DNA of 64,000 nucleotides from Terriglobia bacterium (GCA_020073465.1 JAIQFC010000006.1:124001-188000), one strand, 5' to 3'. Positions 1-9,608 are shown, counted from the stretch's first letter. The notes: a model not told the origin generated them from the letters alone. Made by a program: numbers and translations.

Positions 1-620
1 TCGGCGGAGGCATTGTTGGCATCAATTTTGAGTTCCTCAATAAACTGTCTCCTTGCTTCATCCGCTTCCGCCGGAGACTTCGTGAGATATATTCGTCCAA
101 GTCGGTAGTGAATGCCGGTCGTGTGGGGATTCTGCTCCAGAATTTTCCTGTATTGCGCTTCCGCCTTGTCCCAGTTTCCCAGCGACTCAAAAGCCTCAGC
201 CTCAAGCTGCTGGGCCTGCGGTGAAGTAGGCGCCGTGGCCCCGAGCTCCTGCGACGCGCGCGCTGCCAGCTCTGAATAGAAGTGAGTGGTCGTGTAAAGT
301 ACATCCGGATCGCGCGGGAATTCACGGTTCAACACAAGCAGCGCCTGGACTGCCGTTTCCGTCTGGTCAAGACTCATAGCGCAGCGCGCGATGGACATGG
401 TTGTCTGATATTTGAGCTGCTTGTCCATTAGGTGGAGCGCAGCTTTTCGCAGGACTGGCAGCGCTTCTCTGCACCGCCCGCGCGCGGCCAGGCTGAGGCC
501 TTGCTGCGCGGAGGTGGAGGCATCGGCCGGAGCTTTTGTTGCGCCCTGCGCCGCGCCCGATCGGCTCAGAGGAATCAGTACCACAAAGACCAGCAAGCGA
601 GCGTGGAGGAGTCGAGTCAT
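1..620 (-). CDS. TPR-repeat secreted protein, C-terminus cut by window edge
   Basis: Reading leftwards from an ATG at 618-620 the frame stays open to base 1, giving about 206 residues. It begins MTRLLHARLLVFVVLIPLSR, a convincing signal peptide ending near SGAAQ. The remainder is helical with TPR-like stretches, for example EALPVLRKAALHL early on and, near the cut end, FESLGNWDKAEAQYRKILEQ followed by HYRLGRIYLTKSPAEADEAR. It is probably an exported TPR scaffold of the type repeated at 29.7-49.3 kb, placed divergently from the GH127 gene at 809. No enzymatic motif is visible. The full length and any C-terminal domain cannot be seen. Confidence 0.72.
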   Translation of the reverse strand, partial: MTRLLHARLLVFVVLIPLSRSGAAQGATKAPADASTSAQQGLSLAARGRCREALPVLRKAALHLMDKQLKYQTTMSIARCAMSLDQTETAVQALLVLNREFPRDPDVLYTTTHFYSELAARASQELGATAPTSPQAQQLEAEAFESLGNWDKAEAQYRKILEQNPHTTGIHYRLGRIYLTKSPAEADEARRQFIEELKIDANNASA

Positions 621-740
621 GGGCCCTAGTGGAAACGGGTTGTCGCGGACTTTCGCAGTATATCGCCCGCCCGAAAAGCACATCTGCTGTGAACTCTCGA
701 AACAAACCCCGACGAGTTCGGACTTGAGAAATCACCGCAG

Positions 741-766
741 CCCCTTGTAGTGTATACAATATCCAT
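741..766. promoter_or_regulatory. Candidate operator with TGTATACA palindrome
   Basis: A perfect 8-bp palindrome TGTATACA (751-758) lies 50 bp before the start of the GH127 gene at 809, in the divergent gap to the TPR gene. It overlaps a possible -10 (TACAAT, 754-759). It resembles GntR-type operator cores and differs from the GTAAACGTTTAC boxes elsewhere. The assignment is weak because it is a single short site. Confidence 0.25.
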
Positions 767-808
767 GGTCAAAGGCTTGAGGTTTCAATCGATCTGGAGG
801 GATTAATA

Positions 809-2752
809 ATGACCCGACTCGGGCACCTTTCACGCAGGCACTTCATGACAACAGTCGCTGCGGCTGCCGGTTCTGCGCTTGTCCCTCGAACCTTGCTGGC
901 AATGCCTCCCCAGGATCCGGTCGTCAACACCACTCAGAAAGATGGCAGGCCCGTCAGCCGCGAGAGAGTCTCCTGGAAAGCACGCCCCTTCCCGATGAAG
1001 CAGGTACGTTTAGGAGATGGCCCCTGCAAAGTTGCCATGGAAGCCGACCGGCAGTATCTGCATTCCCTACCGCCCGATCGCCTCTTGCACACCTTTCGCA
1101 TCAATGCCGGCATTCCTTCTTCAGCGCAACCGCTCGGAGGATGGGAAGCTCCTGACTGCGAACTGCGCGGACACTACGCCGGAGGCCACTATCTTTCCGC
1201 GTGTGCCCTGATGTATGCCAGCACAGGGGACGAGGATCTAAAGAAGAACGCGAGTGCAGTTGTGGCCGAGCTTGCCAAGTGTCAGGACGCCCTGAAAGGC
1301 GGCTATTTGAGCGCGTTCCCTATCGAGTTTTTCGATCGCCTGCGCAACCGCGAGAGAGTGTGGGCTCCCTTCTACACGATCCACAAAATCATGGCCGGCA
1401 ATCTGGATATGTATCTTTACTGCGGCAATGAGCAAGCCCTCGACGTGGTCCAGAAAATGGCGGGCTGGGTCGCCGGCTACACCGGCCCTCTGAGCTATGA
1501 CCACATGCAGCGTATCCTCAGCACCGAGTTCGGTGGCATGGGCGAGGTCCTCTCCAACTTGTATGCGGTGACAGGCCGAGAGCATTACCTTGAAATCGCC
1601 CAGCGGTTCGACAAGAAACAGTTCTTCGATCCGCTGGCCGCTCACCGGGATGAACTGAAAGGCTTGCACGTCAACACTCATATTCCCCAGGTGATTGCCG
1701 CGGCCCGGTATTACGAACTTACCGGAGACCGGCGCTATCGCGACATCGCCGAGTACTTCTGGGATGAAGTGGTCAGCGAGCGTTCCTACTGCACCGGCGG
1801 CACCAGCAATGGCGAATCGTGGAATACCGACCCCGGCAAGCTCTCCACCGAACTCAGCACCAACACCACGGAGTGCTGCTGCGCCTACAACATGATGAAG
1901 CTAACGCGACACCTGTTTGGCTGGTCTCCGGACGCCCGCCTCATGGACTACTACGAACGAACTCTGTTCAATCACCGCCTGGGCACGATCAACCCCGAAG
2001 ACGGCACCATGATGTACTACCTGCCGCTCGCCGCGGGTTACTGGAAGACTTTCGGCAAGCCCTTCGACTCCTTGTGGTGCTGCACTGGTACCGGTTCCGA
2101 AGAGTACGGAAAGCTGACCGACACCATCTACTTCCACGACGACGATTCGCTGTACGTGAACCTCTACATCGATTCCCAACTGGAATGGCCGGAAAAGAAC
2201 TTGCAAGTGAAGCAGGAAACTCGCTTCCCCGAAGAGCAGGGAACGACGATCACCATCTCCGCCAAAGCTCCCACCCAGTTTGCGCTGAACCTCCGTATCC
2301 CCTATTGGGTCGAAGGCGGCAGCGTAAAGATCAACGGAGCTGCGCTTCCTGCGTTCGCCAGCCCCAGCAGCTACCTCAGTCTGAATCGCGTCTGGAAGAC
2401 CGGCGACAGGATCGAACTCAGCCTGCCCATGAGCCTTCACCTTGACAGCATGCCAGACAACGAGAACGTGCAGGCCGCGATGTATGGCCCGCTGGTGCTC
2501 GCAGGGCGCTTCGATCCAGTTTCGAAAGAAATGACCTCCGGCGACCTCGAGCCAAAGCCCGCGGACGTGTACAAGGTCCCCGAGATCGTCGCTGACAAGA
2601 CCAAGCCGACCGCGTGGATCGAGCCCGATGCCAAGCAGCCGCTCACGTTCCACAGCGTGGGACAATCACAACCATTGAACTTGGTCCCACTTTACAAAGT
2701 GATCCACGAGCGTTACGCGGTCTACTGGAAGGTCAACAACAAAACCGCGTAG
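809..2752 (+). CDS. GH127/GH146-type beta-L-arabinofuranosidase (DUF1680), Tat-exported
   Basis: A 647-residue glycosidase, probably periplasmic, that likely removes beta-L-arabinofuranose from plant glycans. The N-terminus has a twin-arginine signal (SRRHFMTTVAAAAG, residues 8-21). The family signature GHYAGGHYLSA is at 121-131. The putative zinc-thiolate site of this clan (one Glu plus three Cys, one Cys being the nucleophile) matches E355 with C356-C358 (TECCCAY) and C424-C425 (WCCTGTG). The C-terminal third is beta-rich, as in the family. The start is supported by GGAGGGA about 8 bp upstream. It stands alone, followed by a gene relic. It is one of three family members in the window and lacks the LacI-like box that the other two carry. 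Exact linkage specificity cannot be read from sequence. Confidence 0.85.
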   Translation: MTRLGHLSRRHFMTTVAAAAGSALVPRTLLAMPPQDPVVNTTQKDGRPVSRERVSWKARPFPMKQVRLGDGPCKVAMEADRQYLHSLPPDRLLHTFRINAGIPSSAQPLGGWEAPDCELRGHYAGGHYLSACALMYASTGDEDLKKNASAVVAELAKCQDALKGGYLSAFPIEFFDRLRNRERVWAPFYTIHKIMAGNLDMYLYCGNEQALDVVQKMAGWVAGYTGPLSYDHMQRILSTEFGGMGEVLSNLYAVTGREHYLEIAQRFDKKQFFDPLAAHRDELKGLHVNTHIPQVIAAARYYELTGDRRYRDIAEYFWDEVVSERSYCTGGTSNGESWNTDPGKLSTELSTNTTECCCAYNMMKLTRHLFGWSPDARLMDYYERTLFNHRLGTINPEDGTMMYYLPLAAGYWKTFGKPFDSLWCCTGTGSEEYGKLTDTIYFHDDDSLYVNLYIDSQLEWPEKNLQVKQETRFPEEQGTTITISAKAPTQFALNLRIPYWVEGGSVKINGAALPAFASPSSYLSLNRVWKTGDRIELSLPMSLHLDSMPDNENVQAAMYGPLVLAGRFDPVSKEMTSGDLEPKPADVYKVPEIVADKTKPTAWIEPDAKQPLTFHSVGQSQPLNLVPLYKVIHERYAVYWKVNNKTA

Positions 2753-2860
2753 GGTTTCTGGCGTCTGCCTGCGTTGAGCCCAAAAGCGCAAGTTTCTAGT
2801 CAGCTTTGAAGCTCTCGATTCTGCCGGCCTCCCGCAGCAAGATGCTCTAAGCCGGGAATT

Positions 2861-3016
2861 GATGATCCGCCAATTGCGCCGGAGATCGAAGGCGCCCAGT
2901 TCAAACACGACGAAGTGCTGGGAAACGGAGCGCTCCCGCTGGATGTTTTGGAGTCGGAGGTAAGCGCCTGGATCAACAGCCAGGAAAATAGTAACTCTGG
3001 CCGACCCTGTACGTAG
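2861..3016 (+). pseudogene. Relic of a DUF885-like protein C-terminus
   Basis: A frame ending at the TAG at 3014-3016 encodes APEIEGAQFKHDEVLGNGAL followed by PLDVLESEVSAWI. This resembles the extreme C-terminus of DUF885 proteins, which usually carry an F-H-D..L..GalPL..L pattern. The frame is closed upstream by a TGA at 2807 and has no credible start, so only about 50 residues of a protein normally near 600 residues remain. It is the only recognisable content of the 2753-3127 gap. Identification is by motif memory only. Confidence 0.42.
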
Positions 3017-3127
3017 TGCCCGAAAGGGACAGTCCGAACTCTACGAGACGACTCACAACTTCGGCGGAACCTATCAAACCCCCAATGGTTAGGTTAGAGA
3101 TGCCGCATTCTCGGAACGAGGCCCAGA

Positions 3128-4843
3128 TCAATGCGAGTCGCGCGCTACGCGCGCACCGCTGCGACCCACAAGGAAATCGAGGTCAGCTCCCTTGTCAGCT
3201 TGCTGAACGTGTTCGACATAGAGTTTCAACCAGCCCCGATCGGGGAGCCGTGGAGGCGTCCACTTTGCCCGGCGGGCGGCGAGAACGTTCTCATCGACTT
3301 CCAAGCGAAGCAATCGCTTGGGAACATCGAGCGTGATCATGTCTCCCGAGCACACCAACGCGAGCGGACCACCAGCCGCAGCTTCCGGAGAGGCGTGCAG
3401 TACCACGGTTCCATACGCCGTACCGCTCATGCGGGCGTCAGAAATCCGGACCATGTCGGTCACACCCTTGCGCAAGACCTTTTGGGGCAGCAACATGTTC
3501 CCGACCTCCGCCATACCCGGATACCCGCGCGGGCCGCAATTCTTGAGGACCATGACACAAGTTTCATCGATGTCCAGCGTCTCGTCGTCGATCCGCGCGT
3601 GGAATTCTTCAATCGTCTCGAACACTACCGCCCGGCCAGTGTGCTGCAACAGGTGAGGACTCGCGGCCGACGGCTTGATCACAGCGCCATCCGGCGCCAG
3701 ATTGCCTCGCAAAACAGCGATCCCTGCGCCTGCCTTGAACGGCTCGGTGAAGCGTCGAATCACATCGCGATTCCAACAGGGGGCGGCGGCGACGTTGTTC
3801 CACATCGGCTGCCCGTTCACCGTCACAGCCTCTCGGTTGAGGACACCGGCCTCCCCCAGTTCACGCAGCACGGCGGGAAGCCCGCCCGCGTAGAAGAAAT
3901 CCTCCATGAGATGTTTGCCGGAAGGCTGGATATCGACCAGACACGGCAGCGACGATCCCAGCCGATCGAAATCGTCGAGGACCAGGGGCACACCGACACG
4001 ACCCGCGATCGCGATTAAGTGAATCACCGCATTGGTGGAGCCGCCAATGGCGGCGTTGGCGCGGATGGCGTTCTCGAAAGCTTCACGCGTGAGTATCCGA
4101 GAAATGCAAAGGTCCTCGCGCACCATCTGTACAATGCGCCGCCCCGTCGCTTGGGCCAGAGTGTTGCGGCGCGCATCGACTGCGGGGATCGCCGCGTTAC
4201 CCGGCAGGCTCATCCCCAGCGCTTCGACCATGTTAGCCATGGTGGAGGCCGTTCCCATGGTCATGCAATGTCCCTTGGAGCGGTGCATGCAACTCTCCGC
4301 TTCGACGAACTCCTCGACTTTCATTTCTCCAGTGCGGACCTGATCGGTCATTTGCCACAGGCCTGTGCCTGATCCCAGATCGTGGCCGTGGAATTTTCCA
4401 GAAAGCATGGGACCGCCGGAAAGGCCGATGGTCGGAAGATCGCAAGAAGCAGCTCCCATCAGCAGAGATGGAGTCGTCTTATCGCAACCCATGAGCAAAA
4501 CCACCCCGTCGATGGGGTTACCCCGAATCGACTCTTCCACGTCCATGCTGGCCAGGTTTCGGAACAACATGGCTGTCGGCCGTAATTGCGTCTCCCCCAG
4601 TGACATGACCGGGAATTCCAGTGGAAAGCCTCCTGCTTCCCACACTCCACGTTTCACGCATTCGGCGAGTTCCCGAAAGTGGGCATTGCAGGGCGTCAGT
4701 TCCGACCAGGTATTGCAGATGCCGATCACGGGTCGACCGTCGAAGAGATCGCCGGGCCAGCCCTGGTTCTTCATCCAACTCCGATAGAGGAAGCCGTCCC
4801 GGCCCTTTCGCCCGAACCATTCCTGGCTGCGTAGTTTTTTCAT
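3128..4843 (-). CDS. L-arabinonate dehydratase-like IlvD/Edd family enzyme
   Basis: A 571-residue [2Fe-2S] sugar-acid dehydratase, predicted to convert L-arabinonate to 2-keto-3-deoxy-L-arabinonate in the cytoplasm. Cluster ligands are visible as C52 (TPCN), C120 (GCDKTTPS) and C193 (GHCMTMG). K122 follows C120-D121, as in the Mg-binding carbamylated lysine of this group, and S473 in ARMSGTAYG is the catalytic serine position. The sequence runs very close to the rhizobial arabinonate dehydratase pattern from KLRSQEWF to the GADLDFL end, so the sugar-acid rather than the branched-chain amino-acid assignment is favoured; xylonate or galactonate remain possible. It is transcribed alone, divergent from the gene at 5014. 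A weak operator-like box lies at 4920. Confidence 0.85.
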   Translation of the reverse strand: MKKLRSQEWFGRKGRDGFLYRSWMKNQGWPGDLFDGRPVIGICNTWSELTPCNAHFRELAECVKRGVWEAGGFPLEFPVMSLGETQLRPTAMLFRNLASMDVEESIRGNPIDGVVLLMGCDKTTPSLLMGAASCDLPTIGLSGGPMLSGKFHGHDLGSGTGLWQMTDQVRTGEMKVEEFVEAESCMHRSKGHCMTMGTASTMANMVEALGMSLPGNAAIPAVDARRNTLAQATGRRIVQMVREDLCISRILTREAFENAIRANAAIGGSTNAVIHLIAIAGRVGVPLVLDDFDRLGSSLPCLVDIQPSGKHLMEDFFYAGGLPAVLRELGEAGVLNREAVTVNGQPMWNNVAAAPCWNRDVIRRFTEPFKAGAGIAVLRGNLAPDGAVIKPSAASPHLLQHTGRAVVFETIEEFHARIDDETLDIDETCVMVLKNCGPRGYPGMAEVGNMLLPQKVLRKGVTDMVRISDARMSGTAYGTVVLHASPEAAAGGPLALVCSGDMITLDVPKRLLRLEVDENVLAARRAKWTPPRLPDRGWLKLYVEHVQQADKGADLDFLVGRSGARVARDSH

Positions 4844-4919
4844 TGTTCTGCCTCAGGGTTCCGCTGGAAGGCCGCAGGTTGGCCCCCAGTCCCCGGCGAT
4901 GATACCGCAAACTCGGTGG

Positions 4920-4931
4920 GTAAACGTAATC
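4920..4931. promoter_or_regulatory. Weak LacI-type operator candidate
   Basis: GTAAACGTAATC keeps one full half-site (GTAAACG) of the box repeated in this locus, but the second half is degraded. It lies 77 bp upstream of the arabinonate dehydratase start, in the divergent gap to the metallo-beta-lactamase gene. Because of the damaged half it is only a candidate. Confidence 0.3.
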
Positions 4932-5013
4932 TCGCGGTAAGGTTCTTCTTGACGAGAAGCACAGAGTGGATGATGATCTCGATGCTCCGCATCCCCCGTA
5001 GAGAGGCTCGAAC

Positions 5014-6081
5014 ATGCGTCGCGTGCTATCACACATTCGATTGAAGACTGTGGCTCTGGGTCCAGTCCTGGCTTTCATCCTGCTGTCTCCCGCGCCGGCC
5101 AGGCCCGCCCCCGGGGCACAAGATGCACTGCGGATATTTTTTGTGGACGTCGAAGGAGGGCAGGCGACTCTGTTCGTGACCCCGGCGAAGCAATCACTGC
5201 TGGTCGACACCGGCTGGCCCGGGAATGGCGGGCGCGATGCCGACCGCATTGTTGCCGCAGCGAAGAAGGCAGGGATCAGCAAGATTGACGATGTCCTGAT
5301 CACTCACTTTCATACCGATCATGGGGGCGGCCTGGCCCAACTGGTCGCACGAATTCCGGTGGGGACGGTCATCGATCATGGTGACAACCGGGAGAATACT
5401 GATGAGCCTACCGTCCAGGTTTGGAAGGCCTACCAGGAGCTGCTGGCCACGAAAAAGTTCAAACGCGTGACGGCCAAGCCAGGCGATACCCTTCCGATCG
5501 AAGGGATGAAGGCGATGGTCGTGAGTTCGGATGGGGCCGTGATTGAGCATCCCTTGCCGGGCGCTGGACAGGAGAATGCCAGCTGCAAAAATGCCGAACC
5601 ATATCCCGCTGACCAAACCGAGAATAAGCGGTCTTTGGGAACTCTCATCACATACGGCAAGCTGAGAATTCTGGACCTGGGCGATCTGACTCGCGACAAG
5701 GAAATGGAGTTGATGTGCCCTGCGAACAAGCTGGGCCCCATCGATATTTACATCGTCTCTCATCACGGCTGGTATCAGAGCGGCAGCCCTGCATTGTTGA
5801 ATGCGATCGCTCCCCGGGTCGCGATCATGGACAACGGAGCCAGGAAAGGTGGGACTCCTTCCGCATGGGACATCATTGAGAAGTCACCTCGCCTGGAGAA
5901 TCTGTGGCAGTTACACTTCTCCGAAGAGGGTGGCGCCGCGCACAATGTGGCTTCCGAATTCATCGCGAACCCGCAGGGTCCGGACGCGGCCAACTATCTG
6001 GAATTGACCGCCTCGCCGGATGGAAGCTTTGAAGTCTTCAATTCTCGGACGTCCAATACCAAACACTATCCAGCACACTAG
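5014..6081 (+). CDS. Secreted metallo-beta-lactamase-fold hydrolase (ComEC-like MBL domain)
   Basis: A 355-residue protein with a signal peptide (hydrophobic segment about residues 11-30, ending near ARPAPGAQ). The metallo-hydrolase core follows: FFVDVEGGQATLF, the LLVDTGW strand, then the metal motif T97-HFHTDH-G with H98, H100, D102 and H103. Further metal-site candidates are DLGDLTRDKE and SHHGWYQSG. The layout matches the stand-alone MBL domain related to the C-terminal part of ComEC. The substrate is unknown; a phosphodiester or lactone are both possible. It does not obviously belong to the arabinose theme. It is divergent from the dehydratase and followed by a dehydrogenase 72 bp downstream. 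Confidence 0.7.
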   Translation: MRRVLSHIRLKTVALGPVLAFILLSPAPARPAPGAQDALRIFFVDVEGGQATLFVTPAKQSLLVDTGWPGNGGRDADRIVAAAKKAGISKIDDVLITHFHTDHGGGLAQLVARIPVGTVIDHGDNRENTDEPTVQVWKAYQELLATKKFKRVTAKPGDTLPIEGMKAMVVSSDGAVIEHPLPGAGQENASCKNAEPYPADQTENKRSLGTLITYGKLRILDLGDLTRDKEMELMCPANKLGPIDIYIVSHHGWYQSGSPALLNAIAPRVAIMDNGARKGGTPSAWDIIEKSPRLENLWQLHFSEEGGAAHNVASEFIANPQGPDAANYLELTASPDGSFEVFNSRTSNTKHYPAH

Positions 6082-6153
6082 ATTGCAATCGCTGCGCGGG
6101 CGGCGGGGCACATGATGGCGTGACCACCTAGAAATGCACCGGCATGGGGCACA

Positions 6154-7221
6154 GTGAATCGATACAAGATCGCGGTCATAGAAGGGGATGGAATTGGACG
6201 CGAGGTTGTGCCTGAGGGCCTTCGTGTTCTGGAGGCCGCAGGACGTCGTTGTGACATAACTTTTTCGTGGCACCATTTTGATTGGAGTTGCCAGACCTAT
6301 CTCAAGACTGGCCGGATGATGCCTGAGGATGGCCTCGACCAGTTACGCGGCTTCGATGCCATCTACCTCGGTGCAGTGGGATATCCTGGCGTTCCTGATC
6401 ATGTTTCCTTGTGGGGACTGTTGATCCCGATCCGGCGCGCCTTTCAGCAGTACGTCAACCTGCGGCCGGTGCGTCTGCTCCGCGGCATCGACTCGCCAGT
6501 CAAGGGCTTTCCTCCTGGAAATATCGACCTCTGCATTGTCCGCGAAAACAACGAAGGCGAGTACTCCGAAGTGGGAGGACGTCTCTACCGCCACACAGAC
6601 GCGGAACTCGCGGTACAGGAAACAGTCTTTACCCGGCGAGGGTGTGACCGCATCATGCGTTACGCTTTCGATCTGGCACTAACTCGCAAAGGCCATGTCA
6701 CATCAGCCACCAAGTCAAACGGGATCATTCACACCATGCCATTCTGGGATGAACGTTTTTCCTTGATGGCAAGGCAATTTCCCGATGTCCGGAGCGACCA
6801 ATATCACATCGACATTCTGAGCGCTCATTTTGTGCAGCATCCCGATTGGTTTGACGTAGTTGTCGCGTCGAATCTGTTCGGAGATATTTTGTCTGATCTC
6901 GGTGCCGCGGTCGTTGGCTCGGTTGGATTGGCACCCTCGGCCAACGTCAATCCGGAACGGCAGTACCCTTCCATGTTCGAACCAGTGCACGGTTCCGCCC
7001 CCGACATCGCGGGAAAAGGAATCGCGAATCCTATTGCTCAAATCTGGTCCGGAGCAATGATGCTGCAACATCTGGGGGAACCCAAGGCAGCGCTCGCCGT
7101 GGAAGCGGCTCTTGAAACGGTGCTCACTAGAACAGATGTCCACACTCCTGATCTCGGCGGTAAGGCTAGTACTCGCGATGTTGGGGAAGCCATCGTAAGC
7201 GAAATATCAGAGATGGCGTGA
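6154..7221 (+). CDS. Tartrate/D-malate dehydrogenase-like (isocitrate/isopropylmalate DH family)
   Basis: A 355-residue NAD-dependent beta-decarboxylating dehydrogenase. The N-terminus IAVIEGDGIGREVVPEG is the family hallmark. A Lys-Asn pair (SATKSNG), the metal-binding aspartates in NLFGDILSDLGAAVVG and the nucleotide-binding stretch FEPVHGSAPDIAGKG follow in the expected order. The DHVSLWGLLIPIRRAFQQYVNLRP segment is typical of the tartrate/D-malate branch rather than LeuB. The start is GTG. A role in oxidising hydroxy-dicarboxylates derived from sugar acids would fit, but this is inference. It converges on the GH31 gene with only 42 bp between them. Confidence 0.78.
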   Translation: MNRYKIAVIEGDGIGREVVPEGLRVLEAAGRRCDITFSWHHFDWSCQTYLKTGRMMPEDGLDQLRGFDAIYLGAVGYPGVPDHVSLWGLLIPIRRAFQQYVNLRPVRLLRGIDSPVKGFPPGNIDLCIVRENNEGEYSEVGGRLYRHTDAELAVQETVFTRRGCDRIMRYAFDLALTRKGHVTSATKSNGIIHTMPFWDERFSLMARQFPDVRSDQYHIDILSAHFVQHPDWFDVVVASNLFGDILSDLGAAVVGSVGLAPSANVNPERQYPSMFEPVHGSAPDIAGKGIANPIAQIWSGAMMLQHLGEPKAALAVEAALETVLTRTDVHTPDLGGKASTRDVGEAIVSEISEMA

Positions 7222-7263
7222 GCCGTGCCGGCCTTTCGTGTTCTGCTCGGTTAAGCGGCTGGT

Positions 7264-9495
7264 CTACAACGAGACCTCGACCGCCTTTCCCTCGAATGTC
7301 ACGCTCCGCGTGACTTCAGCCAGCTGTACCTTGATGGCCCTTGGTCCCGGCAACAGCATGCGGGAACCAGGAGCTAGCTGCAGACTGAGGGTTCGGCGTG
7401 TGTCATTCCACGCCATTTGAATTCCCATCCATTCTCCCTTGCGATAGTTGAATGAAGTGCCGTCGTCCTCGTAAAGCAGGAACGAAGCGTCGGCGCCCGG
7501 GTAAATTGAGATGGAAAGCGGCTCATCCACTTTCTCGGCGACAAACTGCTTCACGGGGCCGAGCGGCAGTATCGATCCCGCGCGTACATAAAGCGGTATG
7601 GTTTCGAGGTCAATCGGCCGGATGATTTCACGGCCTCCTTCGAGGCGTTCGCCGGTCCAAAAATCGTACCAGGTCGAGCGCGGCAAGTAGACTCGACGAG
7701 TCGCTGCTCCCTTCTCGACCACTGGAGCAACCAGCACGTTCCTTCCCCACAAATACTCATCTCCACACTCGACTGCCTTCGGGTCGCCGGGAAAGTGCAG
7801 CCACAAAGCGCGCATGATCGGCATGCCCGTGGTCGCACACTCGTGCACTGCACTGTAGAGGTAGGGCAACATACGGTAGCGAAGCTCCAGATATTTCCGG
7901 CAGATCGGCTCAACACGCGTATCGTGCAGCTGGCTGGAGTCAGGAATCGCAGCGCCGCTGTAGTTGTTGATTTCTACCGGACCGGGATCTCCCGTGTTCC
8001 AACCCCACGGAAGCCGCAGTTTCCATGTGCGGCCATGACAGCGGAACAGCGGACAGAATGCGCCGAACTGAAACCAACGCACATACAACTCCGCGGTGAA
8101 CTCCTGGGTTGGAACAAAGCCCCCGACGTCAGTGCCCCAATACGGAATGCCGCTGAGCGCGGCATTGAGAGCAATGGGAATGTGAGTCTTCAGCGTCTCC
8201 CATGTAGAGTACACATCCCCCGACCACAGGAACGATGCATACCGCTGCATGCCGGCATAGCCATTGCGATGCAACGCATAAGGACGCTCATTGGGCCGAT
8301 CTATTTGTGGCCCTTCCCAATACATGCGATTCCTGACCAGCCGTGACGTGATATCGAGTGGGTCGCCTTCATCCGGCCACCAACCATCCACTCCCATGGC
8401 AAAGTCTTTGCGGTGCGTGTCCCAGTGGCAGCTTGCTTCCTCTTCGTCGAACCGCGATAGGTCACACGGATCGTGAACCGTCCCTCGGAGTCTGTCGGAC
8501 AGAATCACTACATGCACCACGGCGTGAAAGTGCTGCCGGTGCAGTTCATCCAACAGTTCCTTGGGATCGGGAAAGACGCGCGAATTCCACGTGAACGAGC
8601 CGTTCTCCGTGTTCCAGCCGGAGGGACAAAAACCCGTTCCTAGATAGATCAGCGTGTCACAAGGCAATTTTTTCTCGCGAAAAGTCTTCGCCTCGGCGAT
8701 TACTTCCTCTCGACTGGCAAGCGTGCGATGCGACTGTTGATAGCCGAAACTCCAGAGCGGAGGCTTCTCGGCGTGGCCGGTGATGCGTGCATATTCGGCC
8801 ATGATCGCAGCCGGATCTGACGCAGTGACCAGGAACAGATCGAGCGGCAGGGCAGCGACTGGACTTGCAGGTTGAAACTTACCTTGAGGTCCGGAGAGGT
8901 CGAAGGTGCCGAAGGGCTGGTGAAAGAATATTGCCCACCCGGAAGTTCCGATAATCCAGGGAATGGGCACGCGCCCCCCGTGGGTCGCGAGCTTGTAGCC
9001 GCCTTGTCCGCTTCGCATCAGGTCTACTGATCCGCGGCGGTCAAATTGGGGTCCACCCTCTCCCAAACCGAACACGGGTGAACTTCCGTTTAGAAAAGAC
9101 AGGATGCCGGTGCTCTCGTCCCAGGCGAACTGCTGAGTAACGTCGCCACGCTGGTTCGCAACTGTGATGCGGACAGGGTTGAAGGAAATCTTAAGCCGGA
9201 GATCGCCAACGGCAATCGTGTCCCTGGGCTCCGCCTGCAGTTTGGCGATGGGAGTGCCCCAGGATTCCTGGGCCAGGGACCCGTTGGAAATTATTCGTCC
9301 CACCGATCCGTTGTTCACGGGCAAGATGCTCAGCCGAAAAGTGTGAGCGCTGACCGGTGTAACCTGCACCTCGACCTGCTGCCCAGGGGCATGTGCGTCC
9401 TCCCCGGCCTCTACCCGCTTCAGGGGCACAATCATGGCGGTGGACGCCGCCACCAACCCCTTCAGCACTTCACGACGAGTCTGCTGGTGACTCAT
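7264..9495 (-). CDS. GH31 alpha-glycosidase (alpha-xylosidase/alpha-glucosidase type), exported
   Basis: A 743-residue glycoside hydrolase family 31 enzyme. The N-terminus has an RR-containing export signal (TRREVLKGLVAASTAM). Family blocks are FGYQQSH, the nucleophile region GVDGWWPDEGD, the acid/base region WSGDVYSTW, GTDVGGF, and the FRCHGRTWKLRLPWGW segment. The open frame extends 40 codons further upstream, but that extension runs through a perfect LacI-type operator (9579-9590) and a -10-like box, so the start at 9495 is preferred. It is divergent from the MFS operon and shares that operator. An alpha-xylosidase acting on xyloglucan side chains is a plausible alternative to alpha-glucosidase. 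Confidence 0.88.
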   Translation of the reverse strand: MSHQQTRREVLKGLVAASTAMIVPLKRVEAGEDAHAPGQQVEVQVTPVSAHTFRLSILPVNNGSVGRIISNGSLAQESWGTPIAKLQAEPRDTIAVGDLRLKISFNPVRITVANQRGDVTQQFAWDESTGILSFLNGSSPVFGLGEGGPQFDRRGSVDLMRSGQGGYKLATHGGRVPIPWIIGTSGWAIFFHQPFGTFDLSGPQGKFQPASPVAALPLDLFLVTASDPAAIMAEYARITGHAEKPPLWSFGYQQSHRTLASREEVIAEAKTFREKKLPCDTLIYLGTGFCPSGWNTENGSFTWNSRVFPDPKELLDELHRQHFHAVVHVVILSDRLRGTVHDPCDLSRFDEEEASCHWDTHRKDFAMGVDGWWPDEGDPLDITSRLVRNRMYWEGPQIDRPNERPYALHRNGYAGMQRYASFLWSGDVYSTWETLKTHIPIALNAALSGIPYWGTDVGGFVPTQEFTAELYVRWFQFGAFCPLFRCHGRTWKLRLPWGWNTGDPGPVEINNYSGAAIPDSSQLHDTRVEPICRKYLELRYRMLPYLYSAVHECATTGMPIMRALWLHFPGDPKAVECGDEYLWGRNVLVAPVVEKGAATRRVYLPRSTWYDFWTGERLEGGREIIRPIDLETIPLYVRAGSILPLGPVKQFVAEKVDEPLSISIYPGADASFLLYEDDGTSFNYRKGEWMGIQMAWNDTRRTLSLQLAPGSRMLLPGPRAIKVQLAEVTRSVTFEGKAVEVSL

Positions 9496-9553
9496 ACCTG
9501 CTCCACTCTCCAGGGCCGTCCACTCTTTCCTGGTGGAACCTCCAGGTCCCGCG

Positions 9554-9608
9554 ATTGTAGCGGAACGCCCACAAATGAGTAAACGTTTACCATCCTGGCG
9601 CGTATAAT
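9554..9608. promoter_or_regulatory. Divergent promoter pair with perfect LacI-type operator
   Basis: The perfect palindrome GTAAACGTTTAC is at 9579-9590. Rightwards, TATAAT at 9603-9608 is a strong -10 for the MFS operon, and its -35 position falls within the operator. Leftwards, TACAAT (complement of 9554-9559) is a -10 for the GH31 gene; its -35 region (about 17-18 bp away, reading TTTACT) is also inside the operator. One repressor dimer would cover both -35 elements. Confidence 0.75.

Noticed and set aside
6083-6092. Palindrome GATTGCAATC after the metallo-beta-lactamase gene
   Set aside because: Too short and unrelated to the recurrent box; no promoter is visible beside it.
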